A stretch of DNA of 64,000 bases from Bacteroidales bacterium (GTDB lineage Bacteria; Bacteroidota; Bacteroidia; Bacteroidales; Salinivirgaceae): NCBI GenBank assembly GCA_012519055.1, contig JAAYQU010000045.1, forward strand, positions 247,828 through 311,827, written 5' to 3'. The translations under genes were made by a program, and so were the position numbers. Below, piece by piece: positions 45,693 to 55,471 of this stretch. Position 1 is the first letter of the stretch, and each line of letters opens with the position of its first letter. The notes under the pieces are model-generated. The model had not been told where the DNA came from, did no database searches, and saw nothing but the letters and a program-made list of their open reading frames with translations.

Positions 45693-46235
45693 TTATAAGC
45701 AAACTCTAAATCCAACATCTATTAAAAAACCGTTTGAATAAATAGGCTTGAAGGCAATTTTATCAGCTTTTGCTCCTGTTCCAACACCTCCTAACTCAAT
45801 AAAATAGTTAATACTTTTATTCATAAAAAACTCAAATCCAAATAAACCATATCCGCCAATTTCAAACTTTTTACTTGAAAAATCGGCTGATGGCAATAGT
45901 CCAATTACGCCACCCTCTCCGTATAATCTAACATGATCTCCAATCATTCCACCAACACCAATTAGTCCTAACGATATATTTGCGTATGGAGTCCATGTTG
46001 TATTCAAATTTTGAATATTTTCATTATACATTAAATTACCGCGCAATCTTACAGCTATTCTGTCATATCCAAAATATGGACTTGTGAAACTCAATCCTAA
46101 TCCAAAGTCTTTTTGAAATTGATTAATCTGAAATCCAAGTCCTAATCCTTTATTAATGCCTTTTGTTTGTTCTTGTGCATTACTTAAGATAGTACAAGCA
46201 ATTAATGCCATCGTAATAAGTGTGGTTCTTTTCAT
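45693..46235 (-). CDS. Small outer-membrane-type beta-barrel protein, unknown function
   Basis: No named family was recognised for this 180-residue protein. It has a signal peptide (MKRTTLITMALIACTILSNAQ) and a series of strands with glycines at turns (GLGLGFQINQFQKDFGLGLS, RLRGNLMYNENIQ, SLGLIGVGGMIG, LIDVGFRVCL), consistent with a small barrel or an OMP_b-brl-like protein. It lies downstream of a divergent gene, with 57 bases to the deiminase gene. Confidence 0.65.
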   Translation of the reverse strand: MKRTTLITMALIACTILSNAQEQTKGINKGLGLGFQINQFQKDFGLGLSFTSPYFGYDRIAVRLRGNLMYNENIQNLNTTWTPYANISLGLIGVGGMIGDHVRLYGEGGVIGLLPSADFSSKKFEIGGYGLFGFEFFMNKSINYFIELGGVGTGAKADKIAFKPIYSNGFLIDVGFRVCL

Positions 46236-46429
46236 TATTAGTTAATTTAATTTGTTATTTATATTATTCATGATATTACAAATAAGCCTATATGCTATGA
46301 TGCATAAGCTAATAAATATTTTAGTGACAAAGGTAGTTAAAAGACTATCCAAATAGTAAATTATTCTTCTATTTTTTGTGGTTTGTTGTACTAACCTTTT
46401 TAGGCATCACATAAATTGTGAATTGTACA

Positions 46430-46460
46430 TTGTTAATTGCACATTGATTTAATATCTTTG
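46430..46460 (+). promoter_or_regulatory. Promoter with -33 TTG inside a repeat tract
   Basis: TTG at 46430-46432 and TATCTTTG at 46453-46460 are 20 bases apart, close to the Bacteroidota -33/-7 spacing. The -33 element lies inside a tract of AATTGTACATTGTTAATTGC type. The start codon of the DUF2279 gene is 14 bases downstream. Confidence 0.5.
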
Positions 46461-46474
46461 GACAAATTTTAAGA

Positions 46475-47380
46475 ATGAAACAGCTTTTTCCCTGTAGTTT
46501 TAAAAGGTGTTTAACAAAAGTTTTAATTTTTGTTTGTCAATTAGGTCTTATTAGTCCATCATTCGGTCAACAGGATAGTTTACAACAAAAGAACCTTAAA
46601 AAAGTTTTGTTGGCAGAGACCGGACTTTATGTTGTGTCAATGGCAACACTAGGTCCGATGTGGTATTCCAAATTTGACAAATCGCACTGGCACTGGTTTG
46701 ATGATAGTGGCGAATGGCTACAAATGGACAAAATGGGACATATATTCGCAGGATATCAATGTTCCAAGTTAGCGTATGAAATTCACTGTTATTCAGGATT
46801 CTCCAAAAAACAAGCATTATTGTGGAGTTCATTAGCATCATTTGTAGCTGTAGGCAGTATAGAGATATTCGATGGTTTTGCAGAAGAGTGGGGAGCTTCT
46901 GTTAGCGACTTATGTGCAAATACTTTCGGAATAGGTCTATTCGCACTACAAGAGGGGTTATTTGACAAGCAAATAATTAAACTAAAATACAGCTATCATT
47001 ATACCAATTTTCACGTTCACAGACCAGAACTATTGGGAAAAAACCATATTGAAAGGTTAATAAAAGATTATAATGCCCAACAGTTTTGGCTTTCTGTTAA
47101 TTTACATGATATACTACATTGGGAATTTTTGCCCAAATGTTTAAATATCTCTGTCGGTTATGGAGCTACAAATATGATATCAGGGAAACCAGAATATTCA
47201 ATTAGTCAGGGTTTTATACCATACCGTAGATTTTTTATAAGTCCAGACATTGATTTGGAAAAAATAAAAACTCGCTCAAAGTTTTTACGAAGTGCGTTAA
47301 AAGTTCTAAATGCTATAAAAGTTCCTATGCCAACTATGGAATTTAATAAGCATAAAACAAAGTTTATGTGGATTTATTAA
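46475..47380 (+). CDS. DUF2279-family (YfiM-like) envelope protein
   Basis: This 301-residue protein has a signal peptide (VLIFVCQLGLISPSFG) and the DUF2279 core: WYSKFDKSHWHWFDDSGEW, DKMGHIFAGYQCSKLAYE, ASFVAVGSIEIFDGFAEEWG and DLCANTFGIGLFALQEG, with hydrophobic segments near the membrane. The family has no known function. It is monocistronic, with a promoter-like sequence directly upstream. Confidence 0.88.
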   Translation: MKQLFPCSFKRCLTKVLIFVCQLGLISPSFGQQDSLQQKNLKKVLLAETGLYVVSMATLGPMWYSKFDKSHWHWFDDSGEWLQMDKMGHIFAGYQCSKLAYEIHCYSGFSKKQALLWSSLASFVAVGSIEIFDGFAEEWGASVSDLCANTFGIGLFALQEGLFDKQIIKLKYSYHYTNFHVHRPELLGKNHIERLIKDYNAQQFWLSVNLHDILHWEFLPKCLNISVGYGATNMISGKPEYSISQGFIPYRRFFISPDIDLEKIKTRSKFLRSALKVLNAIKVPMPTMEFNKHKTKFMWIY

Positions 47381-47643
47381 TGGCAATATATAGGCTATAC
47401 AACTGAAAAATAGTAAAAATTGATTTAAACTTTATAATAATTTAACTCTAACTTGAATTAGTTTTTATATATTTGGCTTTCAGAACTAAAGTTTTTAATA
47501 TTGAAAATTATACTTTCAGTTTTATAAAATTTTAACTCTACAAAAGTATGAAACTAATATGCTATCATAAACTTAATATCTCAAAGCATGACAATAAAGC
47601 ATGTAAGTTTCATATGGCCTTAGTTAGAAAAAATTATATACAT

Positions 47644-48939
47644 ATGAAAAACAGCATTTTAATAATGTTAATATCTTTGGTTTGTTTTAATTCAGTTGAG
47701 ATTGTAAATGGACAAACCTTAGATGCTGAACAAAACAAATTATATAGAAAAGCTCGCAATTATTACGATAGAGGGAACTTTCAAGATGCGGTAGAGCAAT
47801 ATAATGAACTTTTAAACAGACACTCAAATTCGTTTTTATATAATTATGAATTGGGCTTGCTATATTTTTATGAACTTAACGACAAAAAAGCCAGTATTCC
47901 TTATTTTGAGGTTGCAATTAAAAACATGAAGGATACCACTATTGATATATTTAACTATTTGGGACAAGCATATCAGTCTTGTTTAGAGTATGATAAAGCC
48001 ATGTCAATGTACCAAATATACAGTGCTATCCCCCCAAAACCGGGTGTTATTAAAATTAGCATGAAAAAGTATATCCAGCGATGTATAGAAGAAAAAGAGA
48101 AGATAGAAGAAATTAATCAGCAACGTGATCAATTATCAGAATCTGGGCTGCAGGTTATTAATGCAGGGGCTGTTATTAATAGTGAATATAACGACATAGC
48201 ACCTGTTTATATAAATGATCAGTCACTTTTAATAACCTCGTCGCGTAATTATGATTATCAGTTTGAAGTTTATATCAATAAACCATATATCGTTACTAAA
48301 GGAGCAGATGGGTTTTACGATGATATTGAAGCATTAATTGATTCTAAATACAGCAATCTGGTTTTTGATCCTGATTGGCATTTAATAATTACAAGCGTAA
48401 CATCTGATCTGAATAAAGTATTATATACTTACGAAAACGATATATATGTAAGAGTAGGAGGGTTTGATAAAAAAATTGAACCTGTAAAACTACCGAGAGA
48501 AGTTAATATGGCAAGACAACACTACTCTGCTGCAATTTCTCCAGACGGAATGCGTATGGTGTTCAGTTTATATGATCGTAAAACTAAATGCTGGGATTTA
48601 TACTTCTCTACATGTTCTAATAGTGGAGTATGGGGTAAAGCACAAAAAATTGAAAAGCTTAGTTCAACAAGTGATGAAAAATATCCCTGTTTTTCTCCCG
48701 ATGGATATACTCTGTATTTCTCATCAACAGGGTTTAATTCATTAGGTGGATTCGATATCTTTAAAAGCGATCTTATGCCAAACAATGAATGGTCAACGCC
48801 CGAAAGACTACCGGAGCCAGTAAACTCAACTCATAATGATATTTGGTTCAACATTACACCTAAAGGCGATAAGGCTTACTTCTCAAGTGACAGACCGGGT
48901 GGATTTGGTCAGTTAGATATTTATGAAGTAATATATTAG
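47644..48939 (+). CDS. TPR and WD40-like (PD40) repeat envelope protein
   Basis: The chosen ATG (47644) starts a signal peptide (MKNSILIMLISLVCF); the frame is open from 47548 but those residues give no signal. TPR helices follow (KLYRKARNYYDRGNFQDAVE, NYLGQAYQSCLEYDKAMSM), then a beta-propeller with PD40 motifs (SAAISPDGMRMVFSLYD, YPCFSPDGYTLYFSST, and the final AYFSSDRPGGFGQLDIYEV). Related proteins, some with an OmpA domain, take part in cell-envelope complexes and T9SS; no OmpA domain is present here. It is monocistronic. Confidence 0.85.
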   Translation: MKNSILIMLISLVCFNSVEIVNGQTLDAEQNKLYRKARNYYDRGNFQDAVEQYNELLNRHSNSFLYNYELGLLYFYELNDKKASIPYFEVAIKNMKDTTIDIFNYLGQAYQSCLEYDKAMSMYQIYSAIPPKPGVIKISMKKYIQRCIEEKEKIEEINQQRDQLSESGLQVINAGAVINSEYNDIAPVYINDQSLLITSSRNYDYQFEVYINKPYIVTKGADGFYDDIEALIDSKYSNLVFDPDWHLIITSVTSDLNKVLYTYENDIYVRVGGFDKKIEPVKLPREVNMARQHYSAAISPDGMRMVFSLYDRKTKCWDLYFSTCSNSGVWGKAQKIEKLSSTSDEKYPCFSPDGYTLYFSSTGFNSLGGFDIFKSDLMPNNEWSTPERLPEPVNSTHNDIWFNITPKGDKAYFSSDRPGGFGQLDIYEVIY

Positions 48940-48983
48940 CAGTTTGTCTCTTTACTATAAGTTGAAAATCTGTTTTAAACAGA

Positions 48984-49376
48984 TTAATCATTTAAGATAT
49001 CCCTAATGCTTTTATGCACATTTTCGAAAGCATTATTATCCTTAATAACGTAATTAGCGACACTTTCTCTAACAAAGTCATACACTAAATTTCCGTCTTC
49101 TTGACCGCTTAGTACAATTACTTTTATTTCGGGAACTATTTGTTTTACTTGCCTTAAAATTTCCAATCCATTTTGGGCATCGGGATTTTCTGAATTTAAA
49201 AAGTAGTCCAACACTAGAATTTTAAAACTAGAATCAATGTGTTCAACACACTCTTCTCCTGTTTTTGCAGTAAAAATCTCGATATTATCTATCTCTGTTA
49301 GAGACTCCTTTAACATTTGCAAAAAAATGTAATCGTCGTCAACTAACATTACTTTGATTTTGGTCTTTGTATTCAT
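48984..49376 (-). CDS. Single-domain response regulator (receiver only)
   Basis: This 130-residue receiver has the acidic pair VMLVDDDYIF, the phosphoacceptor in KILVLDYFLNSENPDAQNG, KVIVLSGQ and a lysine in NYVIKDNNAF. There is no output domain. The first ATG (49400) would only add eight residues. It is 44 bases after the hybrid kinase gene, so it probably receives phosphate from the Hpt domain of that kinase or passes it on. Confidence 0.9.
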   Translation of the reverse strand: MNTKTKIKVMLVDDDYIFLQMLKESLTEIDNIEIFTAKTGEECVEHIDSSFKILVLDYFLNSENPDAQNGLEILRQVKQIVPEIKVIVLSGQEDGNLVYDFVRESVANYVIKDNNAFENVHKSIRDILND

Positions 49377-49443
49377 ATTATTGCTTTCAACATATGTCAA
49401 TACAAAATTAAAAAAATCGTTTAATTTATCAAATTATTTGTTA

Positions 49444-51918
49444 TTAAATTTTGGTTTTGTTAGTTGTTTTCTGTTCAAAATAATTTTCAAGCTCATTTTC
49501 AATTTTTTGATATTCTGAGCAAATACTGTCTATCCATTCAGATAGATCCGAGTTATTATAACTGTTTGTTTTAATTGAAACCTCTACATCTTTTGCTATC
49601 TCTTCAATATCAGTTCTGCCTAAATATGCCATTTTGGGTTTTAGTGAATGTACTCTGATTTGTGTTTTCTGTAAATCTCCTGATGCGAAGGCAGATTTTA
49701 TCTCTTCGATTTCTTTGCCAACAGTATCGTAATACATTCTTAGTATTTTATTAATCTGAACAATATTACCATTATAAATTTCATTAAGTGGGTCTAAACT
49801 AAAACTTTCAAATATTGGATTATCAATACTTTCAATGTTAGTGTTTGATTTGGAACTACTGTTGTTTTCTTGTATTGTAGGTAACAGAGGATCACCTTGA
49901 ACATACTTTCCAGCTTTAACTAAAGTTTGTACTTGTTGACTTCCATAATATTTGATTATTTTAAAAATATCATCGGGATTGAATGGTTTGGTTATATAAT
50001 CGTTCATACCAGCGGCAAAACACTTGTCTTTTTCATCTTTTAATGCGTGGGCTGTCATGGCTATTATTGGAATATTTTCCTTTCCTTTAATGTGCCCCTC
50101 TCTTATTTGTTTTGTTGTTTCAATTCCATCCATTAATGGCATCTGAATATCCATAAATATTAACGAGTAATTATTTTTTGTTAATAAATCAATGGCGACC
50201 ATACCATTTTCAGCTTTTTTAATTGAAATATTTTTATTCCATGCTTTTATTGTGTCTACTATTAACTCTTGGTTTATGGGATTATCCTCTACCAATAAAA
50301 TTTTAATATTTTCTGCTTCGTGACTTTGTATTGTAGTTTTAGACTTTTCTGTTTTCTTATTGTCCGATTTGTCTCCGACGCCAAATGGCAGAACAAAAGT
50401 AAATTTAGTACCCTTGTCTATCTCACTTTCAACAAATATTTCTCCACCTTGAAGTTCAACCAGGTTTTTAACTATTGATAAACCGAGTCCTGTTCCACCA
50501 AATTTTCTAGTTGTTGAGTATTCCGCTTGAGTAAAAGCTTGAAAAATTATCTTTAACTGTTCTTCACTCATTCCTATACCAGTGTCTGACACCTCAAACT
50601 CAATTTTAATCTTATCTTTATCTTTTATTTTCTGTTTTATTGAACATGAAATATTGCCGTTTGATGGTGTGAATTTTATGGCATTTGAAAGCAAGTTTAA
50701 TAAAATCTGGTATAGTCGTGTAGGGTCTCCAATTAGTATTTTTGGGACATTAGGGTCTAAATGATAATTAAACTTTTGTTTCTTTTCTTGAGTTTTAATA
50801 TCTATAAATGAAATGATTAAATCAATTATTTCAGGTAATGAGAAGGCTATTTTCTCGAAGGTCATTTTTCCAGCTTCAATTTTAGATATATCTAAAATAT
50901 CGTTGAGAACTACTAAAAGATTATCGCTTGAAGCTTTAATGTTTTTTAGATAGTCTAACTGTTTTGGGCTCAACTCTTCTTTAAGTAACAAATTGGAGAA
51001 TCCTATGATAGAGTTGAGGGGCGTACGTATTTCGTGACTTGTGTTTGCTAAAAACAGCTCTTTCATTCGTGAGTGTTCTTTAATTTCTGCATTAGCTTTC
51101 TCTAACTCATCTTTTTGTTTGTTAATTAAATCAAAAGCCTCCTGAAGTTTTTTTCTTTGCATTTCATTCTCAAGCAATGCTTTTTGTAGCTGTATATGAT
51201 GTTTATTCGACTTTTTAAAAGCTTTCTCCAGCTCTTTAACTACTACTTCCAAGTCGTTTTTTTCATTAATAATTTTTTCAATATCAGCATTACTGATTTT
51301 GGAATCATTGGCTACTGGTATGTTATTTTTAGAATCTTTCGGAAGTTCAACAGCCAAAACGTTGTATGAATTAAAAGTGTTGTTTTTGCTAAAAACAGGT
51401 ATAGCTATTAAATGTAATACAACAACGTCTCCAATAGTGTTTGTTAAATTAACAATGGTCTTAAAGGCGTCTCTGTTTTCAATTTTTTTTAAAATTTCAT
51501 TGTTATCAATTGATGTAACAATTAATTTGTCTATAGTTTCGCCTATGTTTAATAAAAACTTATCTTTTGTATACCCAACAATTGAAGTAAAAACACTATT
51601 AAAATTTAATAATTTTAGGTTTTCATCATAAACTAAAAGCCCGATATTGGAATTGCTAAAGTAGTGGTCAAATACTTTATTTATGTATCCATATGCAAAA
51701 AGCTTCTTGCTTATTTTTTCTTTATTTTTAGTAACTCTGCTTGATTTTGGATTTTTATGACGTACATGAAACTCCCATAGCGTTAAACCCATAATTACCA
51801 AAACAGCGATTATAATTAACGCAAATACGGCCAACATCCATGTAAACTCAATAAACAAGTATATATATGACATATGTACTGTGCTTTGTTGAATCATAAA
51901 ATTATAGTCTAATGCCAA
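49444..51918 (-). CDS. Hybrid sensor histidine kinase with PAS, receiver and Hpt domains
   Basis: The 824 residues have one transmembrane segment (FALIIIAVLVIMGLTLW), a PAS domain (LLVYDENLKLLNFNSVFTSI), a coiled coil, a HisKA box TSHEIRTPLNSIIGFSNLL, an HATPase domain (SNAIKFT, DTGIGMSE, GGTGLGLSIVKNLVELQGG), a receiver (ILLVEDNPINQELI, FMDIQMPLMDG) and a C-terminal Hpt domain (VHSLKPKMAYLG). It overlaps the stop of the upstream SpoIIE frame by 17 bases, suggesting coupling. It forms a phosphorelay core with the neighbouring lone receiver. Confidence 0.93.
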   Translation of the reverse strand: MALDYNFMIQQSTVHMSYIYLFIEFTWMLAVFALIIIAVLVIMGLTLWEFHVRHKNPKSSRVTKNKEKISKKLFAYGYINKVFDHYFSNSNIGLLVYDENLKLLNFNSVFTSIVGYTKDKFLLNIGETIDKLIVTSIDNNEILKKIENRDAFKTIVNLTNTIGDVVVLHLIAIPVFSKNNTFNSYNVLAVELPKDSKNNIPVANDSKISNADIEKIINEKNDLEVVVKELEKAFKKSNKHHIQLQKALLENEMQRKKLQEAFDLINKQKDELEKANAEIKEHSRMKELFLANTSHEIRTPLNSIIGFSNLLLKEELSPKQLDYLKNIKASSDNLLVVLNDILDISKIEAGKMTFEKIAFSLPEIIDLIISFIDIKTQEKKQKFNYHLDPNVPKILIGDPTRLYQILLNLLSNAIKFTPSNGNISCSIKQKIKDKDKIKIEFEVSDTGIGMSEEQLKIIFQAFTQAEYSTTRKFGGTGLGLSIVKNLVELQGGEIFVESEIDKGTKFTFVLPFGVGDKSDNKKTEKSKTTIQSHEAENIKILLVEDNPINQELIVDTIKAWNKNISIKKAENGMVAIDLLTKNNYSLIFMDIQMPLMDGIETTKQIREGHIKGKENIPIIAMTAHALKDEKDKCFAAGMNDYITKPFNPDDIFKIIKYYGSQQVQTLVKAGKYVQGDPLLPTIQENNSSSKSNTNIESIDNPIFESFSLDPLNEIYNGNIVQINKILRMYYDTVGKEIEEIKSAFASGDLQKTQIRVHSLKPKMAYLGRTDIEEIAKDVEVSIKTNSYNNSDLSEWIDSICSEYQKIENELENYFEQKTTNKTKI

Positions 51919-52858
51919 TGACTAAAACGTCATCAATTTGTTCATAGTCTCCTTTCCACTTATTGAACACACTTTCTAGTTTATTAAATTGTTCATCCAT
52001 TGGCATTTTGTGTATTTCGTGTAAAAGGCTTTGAAAACGCACTCTTTTGAATTTACTCCAGTCATCACCACCAAATTGATCAGCATAACCATCAGAGAAT
52101 AAATAAATTACATCTCCATCTTCAAAATTGTAGCTATAGGAGGGAAATACAATTCGTTTCCCATCAGTTGGAAGTGTCCCTACACTGTGAATATGTCCTC
52201 TTTGGGTATTTAATACACCATTTTTAAAGTAATATAAAGGATTCCTAGCACCTGAGAAATGAAATGTTTTAGTCTCATAGTTAACAACAATAAGAGACAT
52301 ATCCATACCATCATCTATGTGTCTATTAACTACTTCCTTATTAATTGAGTCTATTACTTTTTCGTTCAGGCATGTTAATATTTGGCCGGGATCGGTAAGT
52401 TTATCTGAGTGTAGAGTTTCATGGTAAGCATCATTTGCCATGATAGACATAAGAGCACCAGGAATACCATGTCCGGTACAATCAACGGCAGCAGCAAATT
52501 TTAACTCACCATTATTATTCTCAATACTATCAATAAAGTATATGTCTCCACTTAAAATTTCCTTTGGCTTGATAAAAACAAATGAATTTGGAAATATTTT
52601 TTTTACTTCTCTAGTTGGCAAGAAAAATGCACTTTGAATTCTTTCAGCATATAACATAGAGTCTTTAATATTGCGTGCTCTCTCTTCTAACAAAATATTT
52701 TGCTCACTAATTCGTTCTCGCTGAAGGGTAATCTCTTCGTTTTGGTGTTCCAGTATATTATTTTTTTCTTGGATAGTTTCAATAGATTCAGAGAGTTTTT
52801 GCTTTTGCTCCTCGTTAGTCAACATGGCTCTTTGTAATCTAATATTTTGTGTACTCAA
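51902..52858 (-). CDS. SpoIIE phosphatase half of an interrupted sensor gene
   Basis: This frame encodes a coiled coil and a PP2C-type SpoIIE domain (GDIYFID, AAVDCTGHGIPGALMSIMAN, SLIVVNYETKTFHFSGARNP, LFSDGYADQFGGDDW). It has the same reading frame as the upstream 7TMR-DISM gene, separated by a single TAA at 52901-52903; the bases between also encode coiled-coil residues (IDLKNSELENTLKKL). It has no good start of its own: 52858 is a TTG, and the first ATG is ten codons later. So it is most likely the second half of one gene of about 795 codons. Confidence 0.8.
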   Translation of the reverse strand: MSTQNIRLQRAMLTNEEQKQKLSESIETIQEKNNILEHQNEEITLQRERISEQNILLEERARNIKDSMLYAERIQSAFFLPTREVKKIFPNSFVFIKPKEILSGDIYFIDSIENNNGELKFAAAVDCTGHGIPGALMSIMANDAYHETLHSDKLTDPGQILTCLNEKVIDSINKEVVNRHIDDGMDMSLIVVNYETKTFHFSGARNPLYYFKNGVLNTQRGHIHSVGTLPTDGKRIVFPSYSYNFEDGDVIYLFSDGYADQFGGDDWSKFKRVRFQSLLHEIHKMPMDEQFNKLESVFNKWKGDYEQIDDVLVIGIRL

Positions 52859-52900
52859 TTTCTTAAGCGTATTCTCTAGTTCACTATTTTTTAGGTCAAT

Positions 52901-54286
52901 TTAACTTCTTTGTCTATGCAGTTCATCAGTAATATCGTTATTACGCTTAAGTGAAGAGCTAAGCTTTCTGTTTGCTTCCTGTAAATCGTTAGTTCTTTCT
53001 CTTACAGTCTCTTCTAGCTTAATATTTATCTTTTCTTTGAAATCATTAAGACTTTCCAAGTATTTTATTGCTGCTTTTTCATTCTCGAGGTATTCTATGC
53101 TAATTTGTCTTACAAGTGTAGCAGCAATAAAGGTAAACTGCATTAATGTAAGCAATTTTATATGAATTTCATGTATAGATACATCGAATGAAGCGCTGTT
53201 AGCGTATATAGCAGATAATATTAATATCAAAGTCATAGTTGTAAGGGAAGAGTAGTAGAGTGTATGAAGTTTTTTATCTGTAAATCTTGATCTGCGAAAT
53301 ACAATAAAAAGATGTATCATTGTTATTATTGCGTAATTACCACTGATAATCATACCAATATCGTATCTGATATTAAATATTAATTGTATTAACAATAATA
53401 TTACTCCAACTAGCGATAGTAATGTTAGAGAAGCACAAGAACGTCTGGATGTTTGGCAAGTATTGCTAAAAGTTGATGCTGAAAAGCGAATAAAAGTTAT
53501 AAAAATCAAAAAAAGTAAAACGGGAGTAAAACTTCTATTGTCAAACCATGCTATATTGGGAAGTTTTAATGCATATCCGTAACCATCTACACTGAGAAGG
53601 AACAAAATCGTGACAAAATAATTAATAAGGAGTATAGTAAGCGTTCTTCTCATTATACCTGATAAAAAAGCGGCAATAATGAAAAACGTGTATATAAATA
53701 TCATGCCATAAAATAGTCCTGAAGAAATATTAACTACAGCAATATGCATTAAATAGGCTGTGTCTTTATACAATTTAGCATGAAAGCGTTTTGCATGTCC
53801 AAAAAAATTAACCTTAATGTAGTAGGTTGTCTCTTCATTTGGTTCCAAATGTATTTCATGATAATAAAACCTAGCATTAGGATGAGTTTGATTCAACTCA
53901 TAGTTAACTTTCCCCAAATTACTACTAATAGATGACGAGTTTTGTATCGAATAAAAATGAATACTATTAATTCCAATTTTTTTTAACTCTAAATAGTATG
54001 TTTTTGATACATCGCTGAAGTTTTTAACCTTAAATTTTATCCAAATAGTATTACTGCCACTTGGAATATTAATATCGCCGGTTTCACAGTATTCAAACTG
54101 TACTTGAATATCATACTTTAAAATATCCTTAATTTCAAGATTGTGGCTCGAATCATTAAAGATTTGAACGTTTTTACCAATATCAATTTCTGATTCATTT
54201 AACAAAGTAATAGGCTCTTGAGAGAACAAACTCCCATTAAAAATAATTAGTAGCGTTAAAAAAAGTGTGAGTAGTGCCCTGTACAT
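52901..54286 (-). CDS. 7TMR-DISM sensor half of an interrupted sensor gene
   Basis: The ATG at 54286 starts a signal peptide (MYRALLTLFLTLLIIFNG); a longer form to 54352 adds 22 residues without merit. After it comes a 7TMR-DISM extracellular domain (WIKFKVKNFSDVSKTYYLELK, YYHEIHLEPNEETTYYIKVN), seven membrane segments (for example MIFIYTFFIIAAFLSGIM, LLLIQLIFNI) and a coiled coil that stops at DELHRQRS. The domain order with a SpoIIE output is normal for this family, so this frame and the next (51902-52858) should be one protein split by the in-frame TAA at 52901-52903. As it stands, it would be a membrane sensor with no output. Confidence 0.8.
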   Translation of the reverse strand: MYRALLTLFLTLLIIFNGSLFSQEPITLLNESEIDIGKNVQIFNDSSHNLEIKDILKYDIQVQFEYCETGDINIPSGSNTIWIKFKVKNFSDVSKTYYLELKKIGINSIHFYSIQNSSSISSNLGKVNYELNQTHPNARFYYHEIHLEPNEETTYYIKVNFFGHAKRFHAKLYKDTAYLMHIAVVNISSGLFYGMIFIYTFFIIAAFLSGIMRRTLTILLINYFVTILFLLSVDGYGYALKLPNIAWFDNRSFTPVLLFLIFITFIRFSASTFSNTCQTSRRSCASLTLLSLVGVILLLIQLIFNIRYDIGMIISGNYAIITMIHLFIVFRRSRFTDKKLHTLYYSSLTTMTLILILSAIYANSASFDVSIHEIHIKLLTLMQFTFIAATLVRQISIEYLENEKAAIKYLESLNDFKEKINIKLEETVRERTNDLQEANRKLSSSLKRNNDITDELHRQRS

Positions 54287-54618
54287 ATTTGTTAAAATGT
54301 AATTTCTTTTAGATAATTTTTTAATACAATGTACATAATGTGCCTTGCACATAGATTAATTAGATGTCTATAATAGTCTGTTTTTACGTACAAGACATAA
54401 TTACATGAATTTAATCTCAAACATATAAAAAAAAAGAAACTAATCACAATTTTATTTAAAAAATCATTTCTTTCGTTTTACATGTAATAATCTCTTATAC
54501 TATAATTAGCATTGATTTACAGTAAGTTATCATATATTTTTACCGTAAAATTATTAATTTAATATCTCATTAATATTCCTAATGAAACGTTAAATATGTA
54601 TTATTAGCAATAAAAAAT

Positions 54619-54648
54619 TTTGTTGAAAAGAAAAAAGCACTATTTTTG
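54619..54648 (+). promoter_or_regulatory. Bacteroidota-type promoter of the ECF sigma gene
   Basis: TTTG (54619-54622) and TATTTTTG (54641-54648, fitting TAnnTTTG) are separated by 18 bases, near the consensus 19-21. It lies 80 bases before the start codon. Confidence 0.6.
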
Positions 54649-54713
54649 CGCTTGTACTAACACTAAAACAGATACTGCCTATTGATTTATACTCTACGCT
54701 GAACAAACATTTC

Positions 54714-54720
54714 AAGGAGG
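54714..54720 (+). promoter_or_regulatory. Strong Shine-Dalgarno site of the sigma gene
   Basis: AAGGAGG lies seven bases before the ATG at 54728, supporting this start. Confidence 0.7.
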
Positions 54721-54727
54721 ATTTCTT

Positions 54728-55315
54728 ATGAATTATGCACAGCTGTCAGACTATGAGTTAGTTAGGCGTTTTGTTGAAGGAAATGAGTATTCGATTGAGG
54801 TACTTATAAATAGGCATAAAAGCAAAGTTTATACATATATCTTGATGCTCGTCAAGAACCAAGCTTTAGCCGAAGATATTTTTCAAGAAACATTTTTAAA
54901 GGTAGTGCGCTCACTGCGTGACAATCGTTATAAAGACGACGGGCGTTTTGTTGGCTGGGTGATGCGAATAGCACATAACTTGGTTATAGATCATTTCAGA
55001 AGACAAAAAAACATGCGTTATGTGACTAGTAATAATGAGAATAGCGATATTTTTAGCTACCTAAAACTATCAGATAGCAACATCGAAGATAAATATGTTT
55101 CTGATCAAACACGTAAAAAGGTTAGAGAATTAATTAATCATCTTCCCGACGAGCAAAAAGAAGTTGTTATTATGAGACATTACATGGATTTGAGTTTCAA
55201 AGAGATAGCGGAAATTACAAATGTTAGCATTAATACTGCACTTGGGCGCATGAGATATGCCTTAATAAACATGCGCAAAATGATTGAAACCAACTCTATA
55301 CAAATGAGTTGTTAG
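54728..55315 (+). CDS. ECF-type RNA polymerase sigma factor
   Basis: This 195-residue protein has sigma region 2 (YTYILMLVKNQALAEDIFQETFLKVV) and region 4 (LPDEQKEVVIMRHYMDLSFKEIAEITNVS and GRMRYALINMRK). It lacks regions 1 and 3. There is no anti-sigma factor gene next to it; only a small unknown frame follows. It is divergent from the sensor operon. The stimulus and regulon are unknown, though it may be controlled by one of the SpoIIE partners in the window. Confidence 0.92.
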   Translation: MNYAQLSDYELVRRFVEGNEYSIEVLINRHKSKVYTYILMLVKNQALAEDIFQETFLKVVRSLRDNRYKDDGRFVGWVMRIAHNLVIDHFRRQKNMRYVTSNNENSDIFSYLKLSDSNIEDKYVSDQTRKKVRELINHLPDEQKEVVIMRHYMDLSFKEIAEITNVSINTALGRMRYALINMRKMIETNSIQMSC

Positions 55316-55471
55316 CTTTTGCAAGCTATAGTAATAAATACTATTAATTAACGCAACTCAAAAATAGCATTTAACTAACAATTATACAGTCAATTACCTT
55401 AGTAGTTGATAAATTAATCCTATAAACCATGTAATATTTATTAAATTAAAGCGTTTAGGGAAATAAAAGAG

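Larger units (their letters stand above)
54353..54727. other. Intergenic region between the sensor operon and the sigma factor gene
   Basis: This AT-rich 375-bp gap separates divergent genes. It contains a good promoter for the sigma gene (54619-54648); no coding frame or RNA gene was seen. Confidence 0.6.
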
